Positions 30,154 through 37,910 of a DNA stretch of 64,000 nt are shown piece after piece. Each line of letters begins with the position of its first letter. The stretch's first letter is position 1. The notes beneath the pieces are model-generated. The model saw only the letters and a list, made by a program, of their open reading frames with translations, did no database searches and was not told where the DNA came from. Origin of the DNA: Actinoplanes missouriensis 431 (GTDB lineage: Bacteria > Actinomycetota > Actinomycetes > Mycobacteriales > Micromonosporaceae). Location: assembly GCF_000284295.1 (NCBI RefSeq), contig NC_017093.1:5952001-6016000 (forward strand). Reading direction: 5' to 3'. The position numbers were made by a program, and so were the translations under genes.

Positions 30154-33100
30154 ATGTCTGAGATCGCCGAAGAAACGATCGCCCTGGTACGGCGCTGGCT
30201 GCGCGAGGCGGCGGACGTTCCCGTCGGCGGATCCGCGAAGCAGCTCGCCGGAGTGCTGCGCGACCCCAAGGGGCTCGCGTTCACGGTCGGCTTCGTGGAC
30301 GGGGTGATCCGCCCCGAGGACACCCGGGTCAGCGCCCGCGCGCTGCGCTCGCTGTCGGCCGACATCCCGGCGTTCCTTCCGCTGCACCTGCGGGCCGCCG
30401 TCCGTGCCGGCGGGTTCTTCGCGCCGCTGATGCCCGGCGTGGTCGTCCCGATCGCCCGCCGCGCGCTGCGCCACATGGTCGGTCACCTGATCGTCGACGC
30501 GACCGATGCCCGCCTGGGCAGGGCGATCGCCCGGATCAAGAAGCGCAACGTCCGGCTCAACGTCAACCTGCTCGGTGAGGCCGTGCTCGGCCGGGGCGAG
30601 GCCGCGCAGCGCCTCAAGAGCACCGAGCGCCTGCTCGCCCGCCCGGACGTCGACTACGTGTCGATCAAGGTGTCGTCGACCGTCGCGCCGCACAACCCGT
30701 GGGCCTTCGAGGAGTCGGTCGCGGACATCGTCGACGAGCTGACCCCGCTCTTCACGCTCGCCGCCGAGACCGGCAAGTTCGTGAACCTGGACATGGAGGA
30801 GTACAAGGACCTCGATCTCACGATCGCGGTCTTCACCCAGCTCCTCGACCGGCCCGAGCTGCTCAAGCTGGAAGCCGGCATCGTGCTGCAGGCGTACCTG
30901 CCGGACGCGCTGGACGCGATGATGCGGCTGCAGGTCTGGTCCGCAGCCCGCCGCGAGCGTGGCGGCGCCGGGATCAAGGTGCGCCTGGTCAAGGGCGCGA
31001 ACCTGCCGATGGAACGGGTGGAGGCGGAGCTGCACGGCTGGCCGGTCGCGACCTGCGACAGCAAGCAGGCCACCGACACCAACTACAAGCGGGTCCTCGA
31101 CTACGCGCTGCACCCGGACCGGATCGGCAACGTCCGGCTCGGCGTGGCGGGTCACAACCTCTTCGACGTCGCGTACGCCTGGGTTCTGGCCGGCCGGCGC
31201 GGCGTCCGGGCCGGCATCGAGTTCGAGATGCTGCTCGGCATGGCCGAGGGCCAGGCCGAGGCGGTCCGCCGCGAGGTCGGTGGGTTGTTGCTCTACACCC
31301 CGGTGGTACGGCCGGAGCAGTTCGACGTCGCGATCGCCTACCTGATCCGGCGGCTCGAGGAGGGCGCCAGCTCGGACAACTTCATGTCCGCGGTCTTCGA
31401 GCTGCACTCGGACTCGGCGCTGTTCGCCCGCGAGGAGCAGCGGTTCCGCGCCTCGCTGGCCGATCTGGACTCCCCTGCGCCGCAGCCGCACCGGGTCGCC
31501 GACCGCTACGCGGCGGTCCCCCGCTCCGAGCCGGGACTGTTCGTCAACACCCCGGACACCGACCCGGCCGTGGCCGTCAACCGGACCCGGTTCCGGGCGA
31601 TCCTGGAGCGTTCCGCCTCCTCGTCGCTGGGCCTCTCCCTCGTGAAGATCCACTCCCGGGAGGAGCTGAACGCCGCCATGGAGAAGGCCGCCGCCGCGTC
31701 CTGGGGCGGCGCCGACCGGCGGGCCGTGCTGCACCGGATCGGCGCGGCCCTGGAAGCGAACCGCGACACGTTCCTCGAGGTGATGGCGGCCGAGGCGGGC
31801 AAGACCGCCGACCAGGCCGACCCGGAGATCTCCGAGGCCGTCGACTTCGCCCACTACTACGCCGAGCTGGCCGCCGGGCTGGCCGAGACCGACGGCGCCG
31901 TCCCGGTGCCGGCCCGGCTCACCCTGGTCACGCCGCCGTGGAACTTCCCGGTCGCGATCCCGGCCGGCTCGGTGCTCGCCGCCCTGGCCGCCGGCTCGTC
32001 CGTGGTGCTCAAGCCGGCCGGACCGGCGGAACGCTGCGGCACCGTGCTCGCCGGCGTGATCCGCGACGCCCTCGGCACGGCCGGCGCCGACCCCGACCTG
32101 GTCACCCTGCTGCAGGTCGAGGAGAACGAGCTGGGCCGTGAGCTGATCGCGCACCCGCTCGTCGACCGGGTCGTCCTGACCGGCGCGTACGAGACCGCCG
32201 AGCTGTTCCGGTCGTTCCGCACCGACCTGCCGCTGCTCGCCGAGACCAGCGGCAAGAACGCCATCATCGTGACCCCCAGCGCCGACCTGGACCTGGCCGT
32301 CAAGGACGTGGTGTCGTCCGCCTTCGGGCACGCCGGCCAGAAGTGCTCGGCCGCCTCACTGGTGATCCTCGTCGGCAGTGTGGCGCACTCGGACCGGTTC
32401 CGGACGCAGCTGCTGGACGCGGTGTCGTCGCTCGAGGTCGGTTACCCGTCCGACCCGCGCAGCCAGGTCGGCCCGCTGGTCGAGCCGGCCGCCGGCAAAC
32501 TGCTCGACGGCCTGACCACGCTCGGTCAGGGCGAGAAGTGGCTGCTCGAGCCCCGCGCGCTGGACGACTCCGGCAAGCTGTGGAGCCCCGGTGTCCGGGA
32601 CGGCGTGCGGCGCGGGTCCGCCTACCACCGCACCGAGTACTTCGGGCCGATCCTCGGCATCATGACCGCGGACAGCCTCACCGAGGCGATCGACGTGGTC
32701 AACGAGGTCGACTTCGGTCTCACGTCCGGCCTCCACTCGCTCGACGGCGACGAGATCCGCACCTGGCTGGACCGGGTGCAGGCCGGCAACCTGTACGTGA
32801 ACCGCGGCATCACCGGCGCGATCGTCCGCCGCCAGCCGTTCGGCGGCTGGAAGCGCTCGGCGGTCGGCCCCGGCACCAAGGCCGGCGGTCCGAACTACCT
32901 GGCCGGCCTCACCGGCTGGGAGTCCCGCCCGTCCACCGCCACCACCGCGATCACCGATCTGGGCGTGCGCACGCTGCTCTCCGCCGCCTCGGCCTTCCTG
33001 ACCGAGTCCGAGGTAGCCCGGGTGGAGCGCGCCGCCCGCAGCGACGCCGCGTTCCCGCTCGCGGCCGGTGACGTCTCCGGGCTGGAGGCCGAGCGCAACG

Positions 33101-33525
33101 TGCTGCGCTACCTGCCCACCCCGGTCACCGTCCGGCTCTCCGCCGACGGTTCCCTCGCCGATCTGGTACGGGTCCTGGCCGCCGGCATCCTCGCCGGCGC
33201 TCCCGGGCAGCCGTTGCTGCGCGTCTCCAGCGCCCAGCCGCTGCCGGCCGAGCTGGCCGCCCGCTTCCCGGACGCGGTGATCGAGGACGACGGCGCGTTC
33301 GCCGCGGGTCTCGGCGCCGGCCGGGTACGCCTGATCAGCGGCTCGCCGGCCGCGGGCAGCGCCCTGATGGCGGCGACCGGCGGACGCCCGGACCTGGCGA
33401 TCTGGGCCGGGCCGGTGACCGAGTCGGGGCAGGTGGAGCTGCTGCCGTTCCTGCACGAGCAGGCGGTCAGCATCACCGCACACCGCTTCGGGAATCCGCT
33501 CGTGCTGGCGGCCGAGGTTCTGTGA
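30154..33525 (+). CDS. putA: Bifunctional proline dehydrogenase / delta-1-pyrroline-5-carboxylate dehydrogenase
   Basis: 1123 aa. The N-terminal part (about 40-440) is the FAD-dependent proline dehydrogenase barrel (RLNVNLLGEAVLG, YVSIKVSS, KGANLPMERVEAELHGW, IGNVRLGVAGHN, FEMLLGMAEGQ). The part from about 490 is the aldehyde dehydrogenase: VTPPWNFPVAIP, catalytic Glu697 in LLAETSGKNA and Cys731 in GHAGQKCSAASL, the usual 34 residues apart. Together they turn proline into glutamate. No N-terminal DNA-binding domain is present, so it is not autoregulatory. The C-terminal roughly 150 residues beyond the ALDH resemble the extra domain of long PutA forms. Ribosome site ggaagg precedes ATG 30154; the divergent LysR gene is the likely regulator. 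Confidence 0.95.
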   Translation: MSEIAEETIALVRRWLREAADVPVGGSAKQLAGVLRDPKGLAFTVGFVDGVIRPEDTRVSARALRSLSADIPAFLPLHLRAAVRAGGFFAPLMPGVVVPIARRALRHMVGHLIVDATDARLGRAIARIKKRNVRLNVNLLGEAVLGRGEAAQRLKSTERLLARPDVDYVSIKVSSTVAPHNPWAFEESVADIVDELTPLFTLAAETGKFVNLDMEEYKDLDLTIAVFTQLLDRPELLKLEAGIVLQAYLPDALDAMMRLQVWSAARRERGGAGIKVRLVKGANLPMERVEAELHGWPVATCDSKQATDTNYKRVLDYALHPDRIGNVRLGVAGHNLFDVAYAWVLAGRRGVRAGIEFEMLLGMAEGQAEAVRREVGGLLLYTPVVRPEQFDVAIAYLIRRLEEGASSDNFMSAVFELHSDSALFAREEQRFRASLADLDSPAPQPHRVADRYAAVPRSEPGLFVNTPDTDPAVAVNRTRFRAILERSASSSLGLSLVKIHSREELNAAMEKAAAASWGGADRRAVLHRIGAALEANRDTFLEVMAAEAGKTADQADPEISEAVDFAHYYAELAAGLAETDGAVPVPARLTLVTPPWNFPVAIPAGSVLAALAAGSSVVLKPAGPAERCGTVLAGVIRDALGTAGADPDLVTLLQVEENELGRELIAHPLVDRVVLTGAYETAELFRSFRTDLPLLAETSGKNAIIVTPSADLDLAVKDVVSSAFGHAGQKCSAASLVILVGSVAHSDRFRTQLLDAVSSLEVGYPSDPRSQVGPLVEPAAGKLLDGLTTLGQGEKWLLEPRALDDSGKLWSPGVRDGVRRGSAYHRTEYFGPILGIMTADSLTEAIDVVNEVDFGLTSGLHSLDGDEIRTWLDRVQAGNLYVNRGITGAIVRRQPFGGWKRSAVGPGTKAGGPNYLAGLTGWESRPSTATTAITDLGVRTLLSAASAFLTESEVARVERAARSDAAFPLAAGDVSGLEAERNVLRYLPTPVTVRLSADGSLADLVRVLAAGILAGAPGQPLLRVSSAQPLPAELAARFPDAVIEDDGAFAAGLGAGRVRLISGSPAAGSALMAATGGRPDLAIWAGPVTESGQVELLPFLHEQAVSITAHRFGNPLVLAAEVL

Positions 33526-33544
33526 CGCATCGCCGGGAGTAGTG

Positions 33545-33579
33545 CACGGGGCGCCGGCCGGTCCGGCTGGCGCCCCGTG
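33545..33579. terminator. Terminator-like hairpin after putA
   Basis: CACGGGGCGCC with GGCGCCCCGTG extends inward to about 15 pairs with one G-T wobble and a 5-nt loop, 20 nt after the putA stop. There is no U-tract. Confidence 0.65.
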
Positions 33580-33687
33580 GCTGGGCGGCCACCGGCGACG
33601 GCCGGCGAGTCCCGCTGGACGGCCTGACCGGCTGGGCCGAGGAGGCCCGCAACCGCTGGTGACCGGGCCGCCCCGCGCGCGCCCTTG

Positions 33688-34140
33688 TCAGGCGGCCGCC
33701 GCGGCCTGCGAGTTCCACCACGTGATCATGACGCCGACGATGAAGATCTGCACCGGCAGGGGCAGCCCCGGCAGGTCGGCCTCCAGGTCCCCGCTCCACG
33801 AGCTGGTCCGCCGGATCGTGCCGACCGCCACCCCGTTGTGCAGCAGCTCCTGGTCGTTGCGCCAGATCGAGGTCCGCCGGAACTCGTAGGCCGCGTCCCC
33901 GGCCTGGACCGTCCAGTTCTTGCGGCCCACCCGCTTGGCCTCGGCGAGCACCGTGCCGTGGGCGTCGGTCATCGAGAACGTCGAGCCCCAGCCGTGGGCA
34001 CGCACCTCGAACTCCTGGCCGTGCAGGGCGAAGCGGCCACCCGTCTTCCACACCTTGGGGTCCCACTCGGCGACCGGAGCGCCGTCCAGCGCGAGCTGGT
34101 ACTGCGACTTCCACATGCTTGTGCGTCCGGCTGTCAGCAT
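33688..34140 (-). CDS. Hypothetical protein, possible LURP-one/tubby-like fold
   Basis: 150 aa from ATG 34140. The sequence is a succession of short beta strands (SQYQLALDGAPVAEWDPKVW, FSMTDAHGTVLAEAKRVGRK, WTVQAGDAAYEFRRTSIWRN) ending in a hydrophobic helix PLPVQIFIVGVMITWWN. That order, strands then a buried C-terminal helix, recalls the LOR/scramblase fold, but this is weak. The start has no Shine-Dalgarno; TACCCT lies six bases upstream. It stands alone between putA and the HAD gene. Confidence 0.65.
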   Translation of the reverse strand: MLTAGRTSMWKSQYQLALDGAPVAEWDPKVWKTGGRFALHGQEFEVRAHGWGSTFSMTDAHGTVLAEAKRVGRKNWTVQAGDAAYEFRRTSIWRNDQELLHNGVAVGTIRRTSSWSGDLEADLPGLPLPVQIFIVGVMITWWNSQAAAAA

Positions 34141-34146
34141 GCTGCC

Positions 34147-34152
34147 AGGGTA
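34147..34152 (-). promoter_or_regulatory. -10 box of the hypothetical gene (leaderless)
   Basis: TACCCT on the minus strand, six bases before ATG 34140. The next minus-strand gene has the same hexamer at the same distance. Confidence 0.45.
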
Positions 34153-34185
34153 AGCCGACGGCACAAATCCCGGCGTCCCTGGGCC

Positions 34186-34308
34186 GCTCTCAGCGTTCCC
34201 CGGCCGCCCTCAGCATTTCCCGGGCGGCCTTCAGCGTTCCCCGGCGGCTCTCCGCATTCCCCCGGCCGCCCTCAGCATTCCCGGGCGGCCCTCAGCGTTC
34301 CCAGGGCG
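34186..34308. repeat. Six degenerate 20-21-bp tandem repeats
   Basis: Units of the type gccctcagcgttccccggcg start at 34186, 34206, 34227, 34247, 34268 and 34288. The last unit contains the stop codon of the HAD gene (34292-34294). Confidence 0.8.
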
Positions 34309-34882
34309 GCGGGACCCGGACCGCGGTCATGCCCGCCGCCGTGGCGGCCTGCACGCCGAGCTCGGTGTCCTCGAAGACCAGGCACTTCGCCGGGTCGGCA
34401 CCGAGCAGTTCGGCCCCGCGCAGGTAGGCGTCGGGGAACGGTTTCGGCCGCGGGTACTCACCGGCGCAGACCAGCACCTCGAACCGGTCCAGCAGATTGA
34501 GCGCCTCCAGCGACGCGGTGACGGAGAGCCGGGTGCTGCCGGAGACGACGCCGATCGGCAGCCGCCCGTACGCGTCCTCGATGTGCTCCAGCACCCCCGG
34601 AACGCCCTTGATGCTGGGCAGCCCGGCCCGGAACATCTCCTCTTGGCGTGCGGCGACCTCGTGCACCGGCATGGCGAGGCCCTGCTGCTCGTTCAGCGAC
34701 GCGACGATGTCCGCGAGCGGCCGGCCGCCCCAGGCGTAGAACAGCTCCTCCGGGAAGTCACAGCCCCACTCGGCGAGCGTCGCCTGCCACGCCAGGTAGT
34801 GCGCCGGCATGGAGTCGGTGATCGTTCCGTCGCAGTCGAAGAGGTAGGCCTGGTATTCGCCGTCCGGCACCTGTAGCAGCAC
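34292..34882 (-). CDS. HAD-superfamily sugar phosphatase / beta-phosphoglucomutase-like
   Basis: 196 aa from GTG 34882. HAD motifs are all visible: nucleophile aspartate in YLFDCDGTITDSMP (about residues 13-26), threonine/serine motif IGVVSGSTR, lysine in PRPKPFPDAYL, and the acidic motif CLVFEDTELGVQAATAAGM. The cap after motif I fits the sugar-phosphatase/beta-PGM subgroup. The substrate is probably a small sugar phosphate. The start is leaderless-type (TACCCT six bases upstream), and the 3' end overlaps a tandem repeat. Confidence 0.88.
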   Translation of the reverse strand: MLLQVPDGEYQAYLFDCDGTITDSMPAHYLAWQATLAEWGCDFPEELFYAWGGRPLADIVASLNEQQGLAMPVHEVAARQEEMFRAGLPSIKGVPGVLEHIEDAYGRLPIGVVSGSTRLSVTASLEALNLLDRFEVLVCAGEYPRPKPFPDAYLRGAELLGADPAKCLVFEDTELGVQAATAAGMTAVRVPPPWER

Positions 34883-34888
34883 CCGCGC

Positions 34889-34894
34889 AGGGTA
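34889..34894 (-). promoter_or_regulatory. -10 box of the HAD gene (leaderless)
   Basis: TACCCT on the minus strand, six bases before GTG 34882. Confidence 0.45.
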
Positions 34895-34940
34895 TCGACG
34901 CTGGCTCGCCCGTCCCGCCGCCGCATGGCAGGTTGGTGAC

Positions 34941-35564
34941 ATGGACTACCGCCGCACCTACCGTTCCGCCGCCATCGCCTTCGCCGACCTCGTCTCCCGG
35001 ATCCCACCGGACCGCCTCGACGGGCCGGGCCTGGGCGGGTGGACGCTGCGGGACCTGCTCGGGCACACCGTGAGCTCGGCGTTGCGCCAGGTCCCGGAGG
35101 TGCTCGGCCGTCAGGCGCCGATGCTGATGGTCCCCGGCCCGGAGTACTACTTCGCGGCGGTCCGCCGAGCCCCGGCAGCCGAGGTGGCGGCGGCCCGGAC
35201 CGCGTCGGCCACCGACGCCCGCGACACCGGCAAGGCCCTGGGAGAGCGCCCGGCGGACGCGGTGAGCGGCTTCGTCGGCCAGGCCACCGGCGCGCTGGCC
35301 TCAGCGAGCGACGACGACCTGGTGGCGACGCCGGTCGGTGGCATGCGCGTCGCGGACTGGCTGCCGACCCGCACGTTCGAGCTGGTCGTCCACGGCACCG
35401 ACGCGGCGGTCGCGGCAGGCGTCCCGATCTCCCTGGACCAGGACACTCTCGCCGAGTCAGCCGCCCTGGCGGCCCGGGTGGCGGTCGCGGTCGGCGACGG
35501 CGCAGCCCTGCTGCGCGCCCTGACCGGCCGAGGAACCCTCCCATCAGGCTTCACCATCCTCTGA
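34941..35564 (+). CDS. Maleylpyruvate isomerase family mycothiol-dependent protein
   Basis: 207 aa. The N-terminal metal-binding DinB-like bundle is recognisable by GGWTLRDLLGHTVSSAL (histidine of the metal site) and later MRVADWLPTRTFELVVHGTD, whose histidine completes the site. Such proteins use mycothiol, which is specific to actinobacteria. The substrate is not known; most family members are not proven maleylpyruvate isomerases. It lies divergent from the HAD gene with 58 bp between starts. Confidence 0.85.
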   Translation: MDYRRTYRSAAIAFADLVSRIPPDRLDGPGLGGWTLRDLLGHTVSSALRQVPEVLGRQAPMLMVPGPEYYFAAVRRAPAAEVAAARTASATDARDTGKALGERPADAVSGFVGQATGALASASDDDLVATPVGGMRVADWLPTRTFELVVHGTDAAVAAGVPISLDQDTLAESAALAARVAVAVGDGAALLRALTGRGTLPSGFTIL

Positions 35565-35588
35565 TTGCCGGCCGGGTCCGGAGCGCGC

Positions 35589-36935
35589 TCAGCGCACCGG
35601 GACCTGGCCCACCGTGAAGACGCCGGACGGATCGAAGCGGCGCGCCACCTCCACCAGCCGGGACAGGGTCTCCGGACGGTACGACCTGGCGATCCGCTCC
35701 GCCCCCACCGCGGCCCCCAGATTCGGCAGGGTCGCGCCGGTCGACCAGGGCTTCAGCGCGGCGCTCACCTCATCGGCGTGCGGGGCGACCGCGCCGGCCA
35801 CCGGCGGGACCAGGACCCCGATGGTGATCAGGCTGAAGGCCGCGTCCCGGTGGTCGAGCGCGCTCGGATGCTCGCCGGGAACGGCGAAGGCCCCGCCGAG
35901 CTGCCGCAGCTCCACGATGACCTGCGGCGAGCCCGCGTCCGGACCGGCCACGCCGAGCAGCGCGTCGACCGCCTCGGCGGGGAGCTCGCGCAGCAGGTCA
36001 CTGGTCTCGTGGACCGGCATCGGGTCGACCGGGTCGGCGTGGATCATGCCGATCGCGGCGTACGGGATCACCTGCACAGCGTCGATGAGCGGCGTCGCCA
36101 CCGCCCGCAGCGGCGCGAGCGTGGCCTCGCCGGTGGCCGGATCGCCGGTCCAGGCGAAGCGGACCGCCACACTGAACCGGCCGGCCAGCGGCTCGGGGAC
36201 GCCCGGCAGCGGCGGCAGCTGGAGCAGCGCGACCGACGTGGTGGCCTCGGCCGGCAGGCCCGCCGACCACTCCCGCCAGCGGTGCAGCACGGTGGCCGCG
36301 TCGGCGCCCGCGAAGTAGAGCGCCCCGGCGTGGAGCCGCTCCTGCCGGACCAGGTCGAACTCCATCGCCGTGACGATGCCGACGGCGCCCTTGCCGCCGC
36401 GCACCGCCCAGAACAGGTCCGGCTCGGTCTCCGCGGTGACCCGGCGCAGCACCCCCTCACCGGTCACGATCTCGGCGGCGCGGACCCGGTCGGAGGCCCA
36501 GCCATAGGTGCGGCCGACCGGACCGAGACCGCCGCCCGTCGTGTAGCCGACCACGCCCACTCCGGGCGCCGAGCCGGAGAGCGGCGCCAGGCCGTGCGGC
36601 GCCGCCGCGTCGAGAACCTGCTGCCAGCGCACGCCGGCGCCGACCCGGGCCCAGCCGTCGGCATGCACGACGCACTCGTCGAGCCGCCGGGTGTTGATGA
36701 GCAGCGCGCCGTCGAGGCTGTCGGCGATGCCGTGGCCGGTGGCCTGGACGGCGACCGGGATGCCGGACCCGGCGGCGAACGTGACGGCCTCCACCACGTC
36801 CTGCGGGTCACGGGCCTCGACGACGGCGGCCGGCGTCGCGGTGATCGCGGCGTTGAAACCGGCGGTCAGCTCCGCGTAGCGCGGGTCGGCGGGCTCCACG
36901 AGCTCACCGGTGAGGCGCCTGCGCAGAGAATCCAT
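35589..36935 (-). CDS. FAD-binding oxidoreductase, berberine-bridge-enzyme type
   Basis: 448 aa from ATG 36935. FAD-binding (PCMH/VAO) domain at about 20-200: VVEARDPQDVVEAVTFA, VQATGHGIAD (the histidine can attach FAD covalently), GYTTGGGLGPVGRTYGWA. The C-terminal BBE segment ends in YRPETLSRLVEVARRFDPSG. The second covalent-FAD cysteine is not evident in the LSGSAPGVGVVGYT loop, so at most single-point attachment is expected. Substrate unknown; sugars and secondary metabolites are typical. The start lies before a long repeat-filled intergenic region. Confidence 0.88.
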   Translation of the reverse strand: MDSLRRRLTGELVEPADPRYAELTAGFNAAITATPAAVVEARDPQDVVEAVTFAAGSGIPVAVQATGHGIADSLDGALLINTRRLDECVVHADGWARVGAGVRWQQVLDAAAPHGLAPLSGSAPGVGVVGYTTGGGLGPVGRTYGWASDRVRAAEIVTGEGVLRRVTAETEPDLFWAVRGGKGAVGIVTAMEFDLVRQERLHAGALYFAGADAATVLHRWREWSAGLPAEATTSVALLQLPPLPGVPEPLAGRFSVAVRFAWTGDPATGEATLAPLRAVATPLIDAVQVIPYAAIGMIHADPVDPMPVHETSDLLRELPAEAVDALLGVAGPDAGSPQVIVELRQLGGAFAVPGEHPSALDHRDAAFSLITIGVLVPPVAGAVAPHADEVSAALKPWSTGATLPNLGAAVGAERIARSYRPETLSRLVEVARRFDPSGVFTVGQVPVR

Positions 36936-37045
36936 GGGTCTTTCCCTTCCCCCGAAGTTTCGTCGCTCCCGACTCTGCGCCGGGCACCTTCGAAAGACCT
37001 TGCAATCCGCTTGAGCCGCTCTAAAGGAGGCTCTCAGCGCTCGCG

Positions 37046-37174
37046 AGCCGTAGCCCAGGCAGGCAAAACGCCTCTCGGGAAACCTGCGCCAGCTACGGCT
37101 GGCATCCACGTGGCGTCCGCGAGCCGTAGTGCGCGCGAGTACAAACGGCCGGGAAGCCTGCGCCGGCGACGGCT
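37046..37174. repeat. Two stem-loop repeats of the AGCCGTAG family
   Basis: Copies at 37046-37100 and 37122-37174 begin AGCCGTAG and end with the complementary CTACGGCT or CGACGGCT, with a cctgcgcc block in the right arm. They resemble the hairpin at 16646-16697. Confidence 0.7.
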
Positions 37175-37190
37175 CGCGGGGCCGCGCGGG

Positions 37191-37316
37191 GCCGGGCCGT
37201 AGCGGAGCACGGTGATCAAGCCGGATCAGCCTGCGCGCACGACGGCTCGCGGGGCCGGGCCGTAGCGGAGCACGGTGTTCAAGCCGGTTCAGCCTGCGCG
37301 GGCTACGGCTCGCGGG
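37191..37316. repeat. 63-bp direct duplication of a stem-loop repeat
   Basis: Two units (37191-37253 and 37254-37316) start gccgggccgtagcggagcac and end with a copy of the cggctcgcgg arm. They differ at only a few bases, indicating a recent duplication. Confidence 0.8.
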
Positions 37317-37590
37317 GCCGCAATGGCACTCAGCCTCAGTTGATCTCCCATTCGGGACGGTGAGCGACAGGGCGGATCCCGGTGGGCTCGTGCCCGGGGT
37401 AGCGGCTCACGATGCGGCTCTGTCGCGGGGGCGGCGGCGCACCGCAATTCACGCCGGCCGTGATGAGGTCGCACGGAAACGGTTCGTGTGCTTTCATCCC
37501 TGCCCTGCCGTTGATGAATCGCCACGCTGGCGTTGTGTGTGACCTCGTCGATGCGGCGCCGGCGTTTCGTGTGGCCTCATCCACGCCGCC
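37250..37590 (-). repeat. Composite dispersed repeat, copy B (inverted relative to copy A)
   Basis: The reverse complement aligns with 16341-16700 over nearly its whole length. It shares a run starting gaaagcacacgaaccgtttc and continuing into cgtgcgacctcatc, plus cgacagagccgcatcgtgag and gggagatcaac. Copy B has about one fewer 31-bp unit. No flanking target duplication or enzyme gene is evident. Confidence 0.8.
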
Positions 37591-37868
37591 GACGCTGCGG
37601 GCCGTTTACGGGCAGGGCTCCGCGACTGCAGCGGGCCGGCCGATACGACGGTCCGGTCGCTCCGCCCCAGCAAGCGAAGCGGCACGTCATCGGAGTGATC
37701 AACTTAAGCGAAGTGGCATTGAGCGCTGGATCTCAGTGCCGCCGGCCGCCCGATTTGTCCGCACTGAGCACCAGCCGGCGCCGGCGTTTCCAAGATCCGC
37801 GAGCCCGGGGACCGCACGCCCGGGGACCGCAGGACGCCACTCGGGACCCCACGACGCGACCCACGGCG

Positions 37869-37910
37869 CGCTCAGAACGGGTCGCTCAGAACGGGTCGCT
37901 CAGAACGGGT
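37869..37910. repeat. 14-bp perfect tandem triplication over the ALDH stop codon
   Basis: cgctcagaacgggt occurs three times back to back (37869, 37883, 37897). The third copy contains the TGA stop (tca at 37900-37902) of the ALDH gene. Confidence 0.9.

Larger units (their letters stand above)
36936..37899. other. Repeat-rich intergenic region, no gene
   Basis: About 960 bp with several stem-loop repeats (37046-37316), composite repeat copy B (37250-37590), a CAGCGCTG-type element (about 37715-37810), two copies of cccggggaccgca near 37815-37840 and a 14-bp tandem repeat at the ALDH end. Open frames here are short and are matched by equally open opposite frames, so I call no gene. Confidence 0.7.

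Noticed and set aside
30070..32331. Long minus-strand frame opposite putA
   Set aside because: Antisense shadow of the highly conserved PutA coding sequence; composition is Arg/Gly/Gln-rich without motifs.
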